From Pseudomonadota bacterium (GTDB taxonomy: Bacteria; Pseudomonadota; Gammaproteobacteria; Burkholderiales; Gallionellaceae), in the NCBI GenBank assembly GCA_021800795.1, contig JAJYYO010000008.1:23082-87081 (forward strand): a stretch of 64,000 bases of DNA, in the 5' to 3' direction. The first letter of the stretch is position 1. Each line of letters starts with the position of its first letter. The position numbers were made by a program, and so were the translations under genes. Of this stretch, positions 20,040-32,153 are shown piece by piece. The notes under the pieces were generated by a model, which ran no database searches, had not been told where the DNA came from, and saw only the letters and a program-made list of their open reading frames with translations.

Positions 20040-20063
20040 AAAAAAAGGGGCTCGCGCCCCTTT
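20040..20063 (-). terminator. intrinsic terminator or attenuator between rpsB and tsf
   Basis: On the minus strand AAAGGGGC-GCGA-GCCCCTTT forms an 8-bp stem followed by a run of seven T. It lies 17 nt after the rpsB stop and about 33 nt before tsf, so it is probably a partial terminator that sets the rpsB:tsf ratio. Confidence 0.8.
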
Positions 20064-20079
20064 GTGCGCCTGATTTTAA

Positions 20080-20811
20080 TTACGCAGCCTGTTCCGGCTC
20101 TTCGGCAACTTGCTGCACCAGTTCGTTCAATGCCTGTGCGCGACCTTCCAGCACCGCATCCGCAATCCCTCGTGCATACAGACGGATAGCCTGGGTTGAG
20201 TCGTCATTGCCGGGAATCATGAAATCCACACCCAGCGGCGAGTTGTTGGTGTCGACAATACCGATCACCGGGATGCCCAGTTTTTTGGCTTCAACGATGG
20301 CCCCCTTCTGGTAGCCCACGTCGATCACGAACAAGGCGTCCGGCAGATTCACCATATCCTTGATGCCGCCCAGACTGCGATTGAGCTTTTCCAGTTCGCG
20401 GCTCATCATCAGCGCTTCCTTCTTGGAAAAACCTTCGGTTGAACCATCCGCCATCATGGCTTCCAGTTCGCGCAGACGCTTGATGGACTGCTGCACGGTC
20501 TTGTAGTTGGTCAGCATGCCGCCCAGCCAGCGGTGATTGACGAACGGCGAATTCGCGCGTTCGGCTTCTTCCTGCAAAATTTCACGCGCCTGACGCTTGG
20601 TGGCCACGAACAGGACGGTGCCTTTTTTCGCGGACAACTTGCGCACATAGCTTTCCGCTTCCGCGAACAGGGCGACGGATTTTTCCAGGTTGATGATGTG
20701 AATACGGTTGCGGTGACCGAAGATGTAAGGCGCCATCTTCGGGTTCCAGAAACGGGTTTGGTGACCAAAATGGACACCGGCATCCAGCATTTGACGCATA
20801 GTTACAGCCAT
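20080..20811 (-). CDS. rpsB: 30S ribosomal protein S2
   Basis: S2 is a late-joining protein of the small ribosomal subunit. The true start is ATG 20811 ([20 protein letters not shown]), with AGGAA upstream; the open frame extends 57 codons further but that part has no S2 similarity and overlaps the promoter. The 243 residues include [25 protein letters not shown] and the C-terminal IVDTNNSP(L)[10 protein letters not shown] signature. It is the first gene of the long minus-strand operon that ends at lpxB. Confidence 0.98.
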   Translation of the reverse strand: MAVTMRQMLDAGVHFGHQTRFWNPKMAPYIFGHRNRIHIINLEKSVALFAEAESYVRKLSAKKGTVLFVATKRQAREILQEEAERANSPFVNHRWLGGMLTNYKTVQQSIKRLRELEAMMADGSTEGFSKKEALMMSRELEKLNRSLGGIKDMVNLPDALFVIDVGYQKGAIVEAKKLGIPVIGIVDTNNSPLGVDFMIPGNDDSTQAIRLYARGIADAVLEGRAQALNELVQQVAEEPEQAA

Positions 20812-20962
20812 GATTATTCCTATCGTAAGGGTTAGAACTACCACTCGCCAGCCTGACTCATGCAGAAAACCGTTGAATCCATTAAAGATTCCGGCATATC
20901 CTGTGAGCACCCCAACTTGTGCGAGCGGGAAATTTACCTCGGCCAATTCCGAAGCAGCGCGC

Positions 20963-20992
20963 ATTCTAACACAAACAGGCACATGACCTCAA
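20963..20992 (-). promoter_or_regulatory. candidate sigma-70 promoter for rpsB operon
   Basis: On the minus strand TTGAGG (20992-20987) and TAGAAT (20968-20963) are separated by 18 nt, and the -10 is followed by GCGCG. This would leave a 5' leader of about 145 nt before rpsB. The same TAGAATGCGC word occurs upstream of typA and ndk. Confidence 0.6.
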
Positions 20993-21060
20993 CCCGGCAC
21001 TTTATCCTTTGCCGCCACTGACAATCTGATTGGTTTTATGTTAATTTGCCGGTCAACCAA

Positions 21061-21672
21061 ATGACACACACTATGAACACAATTGCCGAACAACTTACGC
21101 ACAAAGGCTATATCGTGCTGGATAACCCGCTGGAGAATCAATTAACCAGACAATTATTTCCGCGTTGCCAGGATGACGGTCAGGCGAGATTTCAGGCAGC
21201 CTGCATAGGTCGGGACAAAAAACAGATCCAGACGATACGCGGCGATGTCATCAGCTGGTTAAACGAAGACGACAGCACCGATCTGGCTTATCTTGCCTGG
21301 ATGGAGGAGTTGCGTCTGGCACTCAATGCAGAACTTTTTCTTGGGCTGTTCGATTACGAATGCCACTACGCCATCTATCATGCAGGCGCAGGATACGCAA
21401 AACATTCCGATGTATTAGCCGGCAAAAACAACCGGATACTCTCCACCGTGTTGTACCTGAATGAAGCGTGGCAGGCCGGCGATGGCGGCGAACTGGTATT
21501 GTTCGACCCGACAGGTGCAGAGATAATCAGAACAATCGCCCCGAAGTTTGGCACCATGATCATCTTTTTGAGCGAGTCTTTCCCGCATGAAGTGCTCATC
21601 TCGCGCGCTACCCGACGCAGCATCGCAGGATGGTTTCGCGCAAGCGGCAGCAGCGCCTCCCTCACCAATTAA
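21061..21672 (+). CDS. 2-oxoglutarate/Fe(II)-dependent oxygenase, prolyl-4-hydroxylase type
   Basis: The product has about 203 residues. A jelly-roll oxygenase core is visible with iron ligands H115-x-D117 (KHSDVL) and distal H176 (FPHEV), and the 2-oxoglutarate-binding Arg186 in RRSIAGWFR. The motif YAKHSD...STVLYLNEAW...GGELVLF is that of the P4H-like subfamily found in many proteobacteria. The substrate is unknown; protein prolyl hydroxylation, for example of EF-Tu as shown for a Pseudomonas homologue, is a possibility only. The start is uncertain: ATG 21061 and ATG 21073 lack clear ribosome sites. A peptidase-like gene follows after 12 nt. Confidence 0.85.
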   Translation: MTHTMNTIAEQLTHKGYIVLDNPLENQLTRQLFPRCQDDGQARFQAACIGRDKKQIQTIRGDVISWLNEDDSTDLAYLAWMEELRLALNAELFLGLFDYECHYAIYHAGAGYAKHSDVLAGKNNRILSTVLYLNEAWQAGDGGELVLFDPTGAEIIRTIAPKFGTMIIFLSESFPHEVLISRATRRSIAGWFRASGSSASLTN

Positions 21673-21684
21673 ACCACGACGACC

Positions 21685-22707
21685 ATGATGACCCTTCCCG
21701 ATTTTGCCATTGATAGCGCCGAGAAAAACCTGCACGACATTCTGACACAGTCCATCATGCTTACCCCGTGCCTATCCGCATTAGTGGTGTGGGACGGGCA
21801 ATGCGATCTTGCCGTTGCATTAACCCGCGCCTACCGCCGCTGTCTGCCCGATGCGAGCTTCATCGATTTTGACAGCGTCACGGCCAAAACCGTACTCGCC
21901 GCGTTTGAACAGCTCTCTCCGGGCGACCTGGTGGTACTGATCCAGTCCACCAGCTTTCGACTGGACGCCTTTCGCCTGCGCGTGGAACTGTTCAAACGCG
22001 GCCTCAAGGTGATCGAACATCCGCATTTGTCGCGCATGCCGGGCGAGCAGGCGCTGCTATACATCGACTCGCTGGCCTATGACCCGGCCTATTTTCGCGG
22101 GACAGGCAACGCGCTTAAGGCACGCATAGATAGCGCGACTACGGGCATCATCGACAGCGGCGGTGAACAGCTGATCTTTACAGCAGGATTTGAACCCGCC
22201 AAACTTAACGTGGGCGATTACCGCGAAATGCACAATGTCGGCGGGCAATTCCCTATCGGCGAAGTGTTCACGGAATCCAAAGATCTGGAAGCGGTGAACG
22301 GACGGGTGCGCATCGCCATTTTTGGCGACACCAGCTTTACCGTCAACAAGCCCGCTCAGCCCGTCACACTGATTGTCTGCAAGGGTCGCGTCACCGACGC
22401 CCTCGATTCCACGCCGGAATTTGACCGCGTGCTCGCCAGCATACGCAGGGATGAAGGTGAAATCTGGCTGCGCGAACTGGGATTCGGCCTGAATAAGACT
22501 TTTACGCTGGACAACACGGTCAGCGATATCGGCACCTTTGAACGCATGTGCGGCGTCCATCTGTCATTGGGCGCAAAACACGGCAGCTACAACAAACCCA
22601 ATATCAGGAAGGCTGCGGCGAAATACCATGTGGATGTGTTTGCCAGCACGGAAACGGTCACGCTGGACAATGAAGTGATCTACCGGGAAGGTGGCTGGCT
22701 GGTTTAA
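21685..22707 (+). CDS. M29-like (thermophilic-type) metallo-aminopeptidase
   Basis: The 340-residue protein resembles M29 aminopeptidases. Candidate dinuclear-metal ligands lie in the expected order: E193 (FPIGEVFTE), E264 (IWLRELGFGLN), H292 (GVHLSLG) and H315-x-D317 (KYHVDVF). M29 enzymes remove N-terminal residues from peptides. It starts 12 nt after the P4H-like oxygenase and they are likely cotranscribed, convergent to the potassium-channel operon. The N-terminal part differs from typical M29 sequences, so the substrate could be something other than peptides. Confidence 0.7.
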   Translation: MMTLPDFAIDSAEKNLHDILTQSIMLTPCLSALVVWDGQCDLAVALTRAYRRCLPDASFIDFDSVTAKTVLAAFEQLSPGDLVVLIQSTSFRLDAFRLRVELFKRGLKVIEHPHLSRMPGEQALLYIDSLAYDPAYFRGTGNALKARIDSATTGIIDSGGEQLIFTAGFEPAKLNVGDYREMHNVGGQFPIGEVFTESKDLEAVNGRVRIAIFGDTSFTVNKPAQPVTLIVCKGRVTDALDSTPEFDRVLASIRRDEGEIWLRELGFGLNKTFTLDNTVSDIGTFERMCGVHLSLGAKHGSYNKPNIRKAAAKYHVDVFASTETVTLDNEVIYREGGWLV

Positions 22708-22781
22708 GCTGATTCACTGACTGCCCGGTTCGCCGACCCGCGACCGCCACCTCTTCATCCGGCTCATGATTTACCGCCCGG

Positions 22782-23810
22782 CTAAGTAACCCCCTGCATC
22801 AGCTGTTCCAGACGCAAACGGCCTTCAGGGGTGGTCATCACCATCAGTATATCGTTGCCATGCAAAATGTGCGTCGAGGCGGGGTTGAGCTGCCAGGCCC
22901 CGCGCCTCTGAATGGCAAGCACCATGCAATCCCTGTTTTCATTGTACAAAAAGCCCAGCGATTTATGCACCAGATCTTCCGGTATCCGTATCTCTTCCAT
23001 GCGCAATTTGCTGTCCGACTTGAGCATTTCGTCGAAAAAATTGGTCACATTAGGCCTGACCATCGCAGAGACAAGGCTCAAACCACCGCTGTAATCGGGC
23101 GAGACTATCTCATCCGCTCCCACACGCCGGGTCTTTTCGGCGTTCTTCATGTCATGGCAGCGCGCCACCACACGCAACTTCGGATTAAGCTGTTTCGCGC
23201 TCAGACTGATCACCAGATTGACGCTGTCGTCATGCGCCACGGCGAAGATGCCGCGGGCCTGCATGACCCCCGCTGCCAGCAACACATCGTTGTCCGTCGC
23301 ATCTCCCAGCAGATATAACTGCTCGGGATGCGCATCGAGATAACGCTCGATGGCGCTCGTATCCCCGTCGACGATCACGAATTCGCGTCCGGTTATATTC
23401 AATTCATGCGCCACGTTGCTGCCTACCAGCCCGACTCCGCATACGATGTAATGATCTTTTAGTTGCGCAATTTTTTTCTGCATCTTTTTTCTCCGCCAGC
23501 CAACATTCAGGTCACTCTCCAGCATAAAGGCGGTGAACGTGGACAGCACATAGCCCAGTACACCGATGCCGGAGATGCCGATAAACACCGTGAACAGCCG
23601 CCCGTATTCATAGTGATTCACATCGATGATTTCTCCATAACCGATGGTGGTGATGGTGATAAACGTCATGTAAAAGCAATCTTCCCAGGAGTATCTCGGG
23701 CCGCCCAGCAGGTGATAACCCAGCGTGCCGATGATGAATACCGCGATCAGCGCCATCAGCGCGATCAGCAGATTGCGAACCACTTTCGACTCATGATGAT
23801 CGGGTATCAT
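22782..23810 (-). CDS. potassium channel with RCK (TrkA-N) domain
   Basis: The 342 residues contain TM1 (about 11-33), a pore helix and selectivity filter TTIGYGE (54-60), TM2 (about 70-95), then a cytoplasmic RCK domain starting with a Rossmann motif [14 protein letters not shown] (121-134) and a C-terminal TrkA-C-like part. This two-TM plus RCK layout is that of MthK/Kch-type channels gated by ligand binding. The filter TIGYG predicts K+ selectivity. The start codon overlaps the def stop by 4 nt, so it is the last gene of the operon. Confidence 0.93.
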   Translation of the reverse strand: MIPDHHESKVVRNLLIALMALIAVFIIGTLGYHLLGGPRYSWEDCFYMTFITITTIGYGEIIDVNHYEYGRLFTVFIGISGIGVLGYVLSTFTAFMLESDLNVGWRRKKMQKKIAQLKDHYIVCGVGLVGSNVAHELNITGREFVIVDGDTSAIERYLDAHPEQLYLLGDATDNDVLLAAGVMQARGIFAVAHDDSVNLVISLSAKQLNPKLRVVARCHDMKNAEKTRRVGADEIVSPDYSGGLSLVSAMVRPNVTNFFDEMLKSDSKLRMEEIRIPEDLVHKSLGFLYNENRDCMVLAIQRRGAWQLNPASTHILHGNDILMVMTTPEGRLRLEQLMQGVT

Positions 23811-24352
23811 TCGTCTTGCATCGGAGAATCGGGGAACAATACCTCTTTGAAACCAAAGTTACGCATATCCCGGATGCGCATCGGATACAGAATTCCATCC
23901 AGATGATCGCATTCGTGCTGCACCACGCGGGCGTGAAAGCCGCTGACCGTGCGATCGATCAGCGCGCCGTATTCGTCATAACCCTGATAGCGAATCGCAG
24001 AATGTCGCGGCACCAGTCCGCGCAATCCGGGCACGCTGAGACACCCTTCCCAGGCATCGACCATTTCATCCCCCAACGGGGTAATGAACGGATTGATCAG
24101 CACGGTTTCCGGCACGCTATCCGCATCGGGGTAACGCGGCTCCGGCCTGTCCTGAGCCTGGGGCTGCACACCGAAGATCACCACACGCAGCCCGATCCCT
24201 ATCTGCGGCGCAGCCAGACCCGCGCCATTCAACGCTTTCATGGTGTCGCGCATGTCCGTTAACAGCTCACGCAGATTGGAAAAATCGCTGACCGGCTCGG
24301 CAGCCTGCAACAATCGGGCATCGCCCATACGCAGCACGGGCCTAATTGCCAT
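23807..24352 (-). CDS. def: peptide deformylase
   Basis: Def removes the N-formyl group from new proteins. I set the start at ATG 24352 ([11 protein letters not shown]), which overlaps the previous gene's end by 11 nt; the open frame before it has no similarity. The 181 residues hold all three motifs: [18 protein letters not shown] (C104) and QHECDHLDG (H146, E147, H150), which bind the metal. Being outside the usual def-fmt operon, it may be a second copy; this cannot be judged from one window. Confidence 0.95.
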   Translation of the reverse strand: MAIRPVLRMGDARLLQAAEPVSDFSNLRELLTDMRDTMKALNGAGLAAPQIGIGLRVVIFGVQPQAQDRPEPRYPDADSVPETVLINPFITPLGDEMVDAWEGCLSVPGLRGLVPRHSAIRYQGYDEYGALIDRTVSGFHARVVQHECDHLDGILYPMRIRDMRNFGFKEVLFPDSPMQDE

Positions 24353-25103
24353 CGCTATCCTCCTCGTCGCAGCTGACCAGACATTCGAGGATGACACGCA
24401 CTCGCTCCATCGCGCTTTTTGCGGTCGTATTAACGCTTTCCACATTGATGCCCAGCCGGCTGTCGCCGCGACCCGCCGCATAATTCGCCACCACCGCGAT
24501 GCTGGCGTAATTCATCTCCAGCTCTCTTGCCAGCGCCGCTTCCGGCATGCCGGTCATACCGACCATGTCTGCGCCATCGCGCTCGTAGCGGTTGATCTCG
24601 GCGATGCTGTCCAGACGCGGCCCCTGTGTGGTCGCATAGACTCCGCCATCCAGACAGGGCTGCTGCACCTGCTGCGCGCTGCGCAGAATACGGCTGCGCA
24701 GCTTGCTTGAATAGGGCAGAGTAAAATCGATATTCCGGTAACTGGTAATGCGGGTGCTGAAAAACGTGTAATCGCGCCCATGTGTATAGTCGATGAGTTG
24801 ATCGGGCACCACCAGTGCGCCCGGCACAAGGTCCGCGCGTATGCCGCCGACGGTTGCAACGGAGACCACATCGCTCACGCCCGCCTCGCGCAACGCCCAC
24901 AGGTTGGCGCGGTAATTCACCAGATGCGGCGGGATGGTATAACCGAACCCGTGGCGTGCCAGGAAAATCACCTCGTGCTGATTGAGCGTACCAAACAGGA
25001 ACGCCCCGGAAGGCTCGCCAAAAGGCGTGCGCATCACCTGCCGGTGGGTAATTTTAAGATTCGCCAGTTCCGTCAGGCCGCGACCGCCTATGATTGCCAA
25101 CAT
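24342..25103 (-). CDS. S-methyl-5'-thioinosine (or thioadenosine) phosphorylase
   Basis: This 253-residue PNP-type nucleoside phosphorylase splits a methylthio-nucleoside with phosphate, recycling the by-product of polyamine synthesis. Seen: LAIIGGRGL phosphate loop, LARHG, the NYRANLWAL segment, the TQGPRLDS motif and [17 protein letters not shown] substrate region. The short Pseudomonas-like form and the position next to an hpt-type gene favour the methylthioinosine-specific enzyme (MTIP), whose hypoxanthine product would be used by the next-door phosphoribosyltransferase. A good GAAGGGG ribosome site precedes the start, just behind a heptamer repeat array. Confidence 0.88.
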   Translation of the reverse strand: MLAIIGGRGLTELANLKITHRQVMRTPFGEPSGAFLFGTLNQHEVIFLARHGFGYTIPPHLVNYRANLWALREAGVSDVVSVATVGGIRADLVPGALVVPDQLIDYTHGRDYTFFSTRITSYRNIDFTLPYSSKLRSRILRSAQQVQQPCLDGGVYATTQGPRLDSIAEINRYERDGADMVGMTGMPEAALARELEMNYASIAVVANYAAGRGDSRLGINVESVNTTAKSAMERVRVILECLVSCDEEDSDGN

Positions 25104-25116
25104 ATAACACCCCTTC

Positions 25117-25158
25117 AGGATTGAGGATTGAGGATTGAGGATTGAGGATTGAGGATTG
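25117..25158. repeat. tandem 7-nt repeat (AGGATTG) x6 between hpt and the MTIP gene
   Basis: Six perfect copies of AGGATTG lie 13 nt upstream of the MTIP start codon. The unit is a phase shift of the heptamer found before uppS (17685-17744). Confidence 0.92.
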
Positions 25159-25190
25159 AGATTGGAAAACTTCTCAGCCGCTGTTTTTCA

Positions 25191-25220
25191 CTCGATCCTC
25201 GATCCTGATTCCTCGATCCT
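25191..25220. repeat. inverted, imperfect copies of the heptamer repeat after hpt
   Basis: CTCGATCCTCGATCCTGATT and the following CCTCGATCCT are the reverse-complement form of the GAGGATCGAGGAT heptamers; with 25117-25158 they could form a hairpin between the hpt stop and the next gene. Confidence 0.7.
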
Positions 25221-25221
25221 G

Positions 25222-25767
25222 TTATTTCACCGCATAAATCGCCGGCAGATTGCGCCACGCGCCTTCGATATCCATGCCGTAACCGAACACAAAGCGATCG
25301 GGCAATTCAATCCCGACGAAGTCTGCCTGTACGGGCTTCGCCCTGCCATGCCGCTTGTCGGCAAATACCGCGCTGTAACAGCGCGCAGCGCCCAGCGCCA
25401 GCACCCGCTGTTGCAATGCCGCCAGAGTATGTCCTTCGTCCAGAATATCGTCCAGCAGCAGCACCACGCGATGGCGCACCGATTCGTGCGGCGCCACCTT
25501 CCAGTGCATGACGCCGCCTGCCCGCGCATCGCCATAACGCGACACATGCACATAATCAAAGTCGAGCGGAAAGTCGAGCAGGGGTAATAGTTGTCCGGAA
25601 AACACCACCGCGCCCCCCATCACCGACAGCACCAGCGGATGCATTTCACTCAGCGCGCCGTTGATTTCCCGCGCGACCTTGTGCAGTGCGGCCTGCACCT
25701 CGTCTGCCGTGCACAGCAGCTGGGCCTGTTGCAAAATATCGCGTGCGCGTTGAACAGAGGTGCTCAT
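25222..25767 (-). CDS. hpt: hypoxanthine-guanine phosphoribosyltransferase
   Basis: The 181-residue product carries the PRPP-binding loop VVLLLDDILDEGHTL and an N-terminal part similar to type I phosphoribosyltransferases (LVLSVMGGAVVF, FDYVHVSRYGD). It would convert hypoxanthine or guanine to IMP or GMP. Its place before the methylthioinosine phosphorylase gene suggests it salvages the hypoxanthine released there. Base specificity cannot be proved from sequence, so xanthine use is possible. Confidence 0.85.
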   Translation of the reverse strand: MSTSVQRARDILQQAQLLCTADEVQAALHKVAREINGALSEMHPLVLSVMGGAVVFSGQLLPLLDFPLDFDYVHVSRYGDARAGGVMHWKVAPHESVRHRVVLLLDDILDEGHTLAALQQRVLALGAARCYSAVFADKRHGRAKPVQADFVGIELPDRFVFGYGMDIEGAWRNLPAIYAVK

Positions 25768-25774
25768 GCCGGTA

Positions 25775-26656
25775 TCACTTCAGACTCTGCAAATATTCGG
25801 CAAACTCTTGCTTGACTTCAGGGTGTTCGAGTCCCAGTGCCACGGTTGCCTGCATATAACCCAGCTTTGAGCCGCAATCGTAGCGTGTGCCCTGATAGCG
25901 ATAGGCCAGCACCCGCTCTTCCTCGATCAGCGCGGCGATCGCATCGGTGAGCTGTATTTCACCGCCGGCCCCGGGTTTCACATTGTGCAAATGGTGAAAA
26001 ATGCGCGGAGTCAGGATATAGCGTCCCACCACCGCCAGTGTCGAGGGCGCCTCTTCCGGGTCCGGTTTCTCGACTATGCCGTTCACCTGCTCCAGCTCTG
26101 CATTGATCTTCATACTGCTGACGATACCGTATTGGCGGGTCTGTCCGCGCGGCACATCCTGCACGCCCAGCACCGAACTATGATGACGCTCAAACACCTC
26201 CGCCATCTGCCGCGTGACCGACTTCTCGCCTACCATCAGGTCATCCGCCAGAATGACCGCAAAAGGCTCGTTGTTGATAACCGGTTGCGCGCAAAGCACG
26301 GCGTGTCCCAGCCCCAGCGGCTCGGATTGACGGATAAAAATGAAATTTATCCCTTCCGGGATCACTTCACGCGTAATGCGCAACAATTCAAGCTTGCCGC
26401 GCTTCTCAAGCTCGACCTCCAGCTCGTAGGCTGTGTCAAAATGATCCTCGATGGAACGCTTGTTGCGTCCGGTAATGAAAATCATATCCGTGATGCCGGC
26501 CGCGACCGCTTCCTCAACCGCATACTGAATCAGCGGCTTATCAACAATCGCCATCATTTCCTTGGGACTTGCCTTGGTGGCCGGCAGAAAACGACTACCC
26601 ATTCCCGCTACCGGAAATACAGCCTTGCGTATGACCCTTAATGGTCTTTGATTCAT
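25775..26656 (-). CDS. galU: UTP--glucose-1-phosphate uridylyltransferase
   Basis: GalU makes UDP-glucose for LPS, exopolysaccharide and other glycosides. The 293 residues start with [24 protein letters not shown], the nucleotide-binding signature, and include [17 protein letters not shown] and LADDLMVGE (metal-binding Asp region) and [11 protein letters not shown]. It starts 2 nt after ligA and is followed by hpt after 7 nt. Confidence 0.97.
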   Translation of the reverse strand: MNQRPLRVIRKAVFPVAGMGSRFLPATKASPKEMMAIVDKPLIQYAVEEAVAAGITDMIFITGRNKRSIEDHFDTAYELEVELEKRGKLELLRITREVIPEGINFIFIRQSEPLGLGHAVLCAQPVINNEPFAVILADDLMVGEKSVTRQMAEVFERHHSSVLGVQDVPRGQTRQYGIVSSMKINAELEQVNGIVEKPDPEEAPSTLAVVGRYILTPRIFHHLHNVKPGAGGEIQLTDAIAALIEEERVLAYRYQGTRYDCGSKLGYMQATVALGLEHPEVKQEFAEYLQSLK

Positions 26657-26658
26657 TA

Positions 26659-29789
<3,131 letters not shown>

Positions 29790-29841
29790 TAAATTCCCGA
29801 AAGCGCATGCAGATGCGCGGATTATCTCAAAAAACCGGCGT

Positions 29842-30891
29842 TCACGTTAATGGTAGTTCAGGCGAGCTGATGCCGACACCTGCCACCTCATGCAACGCCT
29901 TGAGAAACTGCGCATCCTCGTGCAGTTTTGCCATCGAAACAGGATGCGGCATGCCGCGCATCTGAATCAGGCGGGCGCGGCTGGTCACCGGCATTTCCCA
30001 GTGCAAACCGTGCAGCAACTCATCCGCCGATTCAGGCTTGTTGCACACCAGCACCATATCGCATCCCGCGTTGAGCGCAGCAGAAGCCCGCTCTACGATG
30101 CCGCCGGCGACGCTTGCCCCTTCCATGGAGAGATCGTCGCTGAAAATACATCCTTCAAAACCCATCCGGTCGCGCAATATGGTTTTCAGCCAGACTGGAG
30201 AAAATCCTGCCGGACGGCTATCCACCGCAGGGTATATGACATGCGCGGGCATCACCGCCGTCATACCGAATGCAATCATTTGCCTGAATGGCAGCAAATC
30301 ACAGAGTTCAATATCCACAAACGGACGATCGTCCACCGGGATCGCCAGATGAGAATCGGCTGTAACATAACCGTGTCCCGGAAAATGCTTGCCGACGGTA
30401 TGCATCCCCCCCTGTTTCAAACCCTTCAACAAATGGTGCGCGAGTTCTGCAATCGCCTGCGGATCGCTGTGAAAGGCCCGGTCTCCTATCACACTGCTTT
30501 GCCCGTGATCCACATCCAGCACCGGCGTAAAGCTGAAATCCACCCCGCAGCCGCGCAATTCCGCCGCCATCACGTAGCCTGTCTGGTGCGCCAGATGCCG
30601 TGCGCGCTGCGGCGCGTGATCCCATATTCTGCCCAGTTCGCGCATGGCAGGAATGCGCGTAAAACCCTCGTGAAAACGCTGCACCCGCCCGCCTTCATGA
30701 TCCACCGCGATCAGCAACGGTGCAGGTCGCAGCGCGCGTATCGCGGAAGTCAGCTCGGTCAATTGAGCAACCGATACAAAATTGCGCCGGAACAGAATCA
30801 CGCCGCCGGTCAGCGGATGCAAAAGCCGCGCCACGTCATCATCTGTCAGCTCCGTGCCCAGCACATCCAGCATTACCGGCCCCAAACCCAT
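29842..30891 (-). CDS. nagZ: beta-N-acetylhexosaminidase NagZ
   Basis: NagZ is the cytoplasmic GH3 enzyme that removes GlcNAc from anhydromuropeptides during wall recycling. In 349 residues the family signature [15 protein letters not shown] (with the His/Asp dyad) and the catalytic-nucleophile region [11 protein letters not shown] are present, as are GGVILFRRN and [12 protein letters not shown]. In related genomes acpS commonly lies just upstream; here the upstream DNA is instead a recombination scar. Confidence 0.96.
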   Translation of the reverse strand: MGLGPVMLDVLGTELTDDDVARLLHPLTGGVILFRRNFVSVAQLTELTSAIRALRPAPLLIAVDHEGGRVQRFHEGFTRIPAMRELGRIWDHAPQRARHLAHQTGYVMAAELRGCGVDFSFTPVLDVDHGQSSVIGDRAFHSDPQAIAELAHHLLKGLKQGGMHTVGKHFPGHGYVTADSHLAIPVDDRPFVDIELCDLLPFRQMIAFGMTAVMPAHVIYPAVDSRPAGFSPVWLKTILRDRMGFEGCIFSDDLSMEGASVAGGIVERASAALNAGCDMVLVCNKPESADELLHGLHWEMPVTSRARLIQMRGMPHPVSMAKLHEDAQFLKALHEVAGVGISSPELPLT

Positions 30892-30983
30892 AGACGCTCC
30901 CCAAATAAACCGAAAAAAATCACAACCCCCGACATTCTCTCACCTGTCCTGCGGACTCACCACCCCGCGTCCCGGTGCTCGCT

Positions 30984-31150
30984 TTACACGCCTCGCCCAC
31001 CTTTGTTCAGCGCATGAGTATAGATCATCGTGGTGGAAATGTCCGAATAGCCCACAATTCCGGCACCATGCAGATATCGCAGCCATTTTCCAGCAAATGC
31101 GTGGTGAAGGAATGGCCAGTGTGCGGTCGCCTGCTTGGCACTACCCGCCT
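30984..31150 (-). pseudogene. C-terminal remnant of an integron-integrase-like tyrosine recombinase
   Basis: One frame reads RPHTGHSFTTHLLENGCDIC (compare RPHTLRHSFATHLLENGYDI of integrases); after a frameshift near 31060 a second frame reads GYSDISTTMIYTHALNKGGR with the catalytic Tyr in IYTH. The rest of the gene is absent. The motif spelling is that of IntI/XerD-type recombinases. With nagZ on one side and a RAYT element on the other, it marks an old integration point. It is not expected to be active. Confidence 0.75.
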
Positions 31151-31165
31151 TTCTAATGGCCCATA

Positions 31166-31184
31166 AAGGGGCCGCTACCCTTTT
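31166..31184. repeat. left 19-bp inverted repeat of RAYT element
   Basis: The sequence is AAAGGGGCCGCTACCCTTT and matches the right end at 31883-31901 perfectly in inverted orientation. Confidence 0.85.
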
Positions 31185-31201
31185 TGTGCTAAAATCCAAT
31201 C

Positions 31202-31891
31202 ATGCCGAGATTACCGAGAACAGTTTTTGCCGGAATACCCCATCACATAACGCAACGGGGAAATCGGCGCGATGACATCTTTTTCACCGACGAAGATCGC
31301 AAAGCATATTTGTTGTGGCTCAAGGAATATAGCGATAAAAGCAAGGTTGAAGTGCTTGCGTATTGCCTCATGACCAATCATGTTCACCTGGTTGCCGTTC
31401 CGGCAACCGACGATGGATTGCAAAGGATGCTCAAGCCGCTTCACATGCGCTATGCTCAGCGCATCAATCGGGCGCATAATTAAAAAGGGCACATTTGGCA
31501 AGGACGGCTCTTCTCCTCACCGCTTGATGAAAGATATTTATGGGCTGCGGTCAGGTATGTGGAGCGCAATCCCGTTCGCGCAGGAATGGTAGAGCGCGCA
31601 GAGAATTATCAATGGTCGAGCGCCGCCGCGCATTGCGGTAACAGGTCTGACGGCGTGTTGGATCTTGAATCCGGATGGAGCAAGCAATTTGCGGCTGTAG
31701 AAGATTGGTCTGCCTGGCTATCTGAAGGGGATGAAACGGAGAAAGTCTGGATATTGAGGCAAAATTCAGAAAAAGGATTGCCCTGTGGCGATTCGGATTT
31801 TGTTCAACGATTGGGGCTTAAGGCGGGACGTCTGTTGGAGTTCAGACCACAAGGCAGACCGCGAAAGCCTGAAAATGAAAATAAAGGGTAG
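31202..31891 (+). pseudogene. REP-associated tyrosine transposase (RAYT), interrupted by one in-frame stop
   Basis: The frame codes for a 229-codon Y1-HUH transposase of the TnpA_REP family: MPRLPRTVFAGIPHHITQRG at the start, HUH motif MTNHVHLVAVP, then after the break KGHIWQGRLFSSPLDE and YVERNPVRAGMVERAENYQW. The only defect is a TAA at 31481-31483; both sides are in the same frame, so a nonsense change and not a frameshift broke it. The usual residue at this position is unclear. Such single-copy transposases act on REP sequences; here the ends form 19-bp inverted repeats. Readthrough or re-initiation at an internal start (31559) seems unlikely to give a working enzyme. Confidence 0.88.
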
Positions 31892-31901
31892 CGGCCCCTT
31901 T
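31883..31901. repeat. right 19-bp inverted repeat of RAYT element
   Basis: The sequence AAAGGGTAGCGGCCCCTTT lies across the stop region of the transposase frame and is the exact reverse complement of 31166-31184. Followed by further T, it could also act as a terminator. Confidence 0.85.
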
Positions 31902-31918
31902 TTGTCGTACAAATGATG

Positions 31919-32095
31919 CCATTGCATGGGATGACGTAAAAGCAGCCTCTCTTGCCAAAATCAGGTAATTGAGTCCGCCCATTGCTCTTCATCGTGCGGC
32001 AAGCGCAGAGTTCATCGAAGCAAAAACATTTCCCACGCCCCAACTGGCGGCAACCGCCCTTATCTCGCGCATTGTCATAGCTCCGACTGTGCATG
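31919..32095. other. short stretch without a recognised gene between RAYT and typA
   Basis: I find no convincing coding frame, RNA or repeat here. It may hold relics of the same recombination event as the integrase fragment. Confidence 0.4.
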
Positions 32096-32133
32096 AAAAA
32101 CGCCGCCCGGTATAGCAGCGGGCGGCGTTTTCC
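32096..32133 (-). terminator. intrinsic terminator of typA
   Basis: On the minus strand AACGCCGCCCG and CGGGCGGCGTT form an 11-bp GC-rich stem around CTGCTATAC, followed by a T run. It lies about 20 nt after the typA stop codon. Confidence 0.9.
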
Positions 32134-32153
32134 TTGCTTGAACCTCTGGTGAA

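Larger units (their letters stand above)
31166..31901 (+). mobile_element. RAYT (IS200-like) element bounded by 19-bp inverted repeats
   Basis: A 736-bp unit starts with AAAGGGGCCGCTACCCTTT and ends with its exact reverse complement, enclosing a single Y1-transposase reading frame. Each end can itself fold (AAAGGG with CCCTTT), as REP ends do. The transposase frame has an in-frame stop, so the element is probably not autonomous. Confidence 0.75.

Noticed and set aside
20812..20982. N-terminal extension of rpsB (57 codons open upstream)
   Set aside because: S2 proteins start at [12 protein letters not shown]; the extra part overlaps the promoter and has no S2 similarity.
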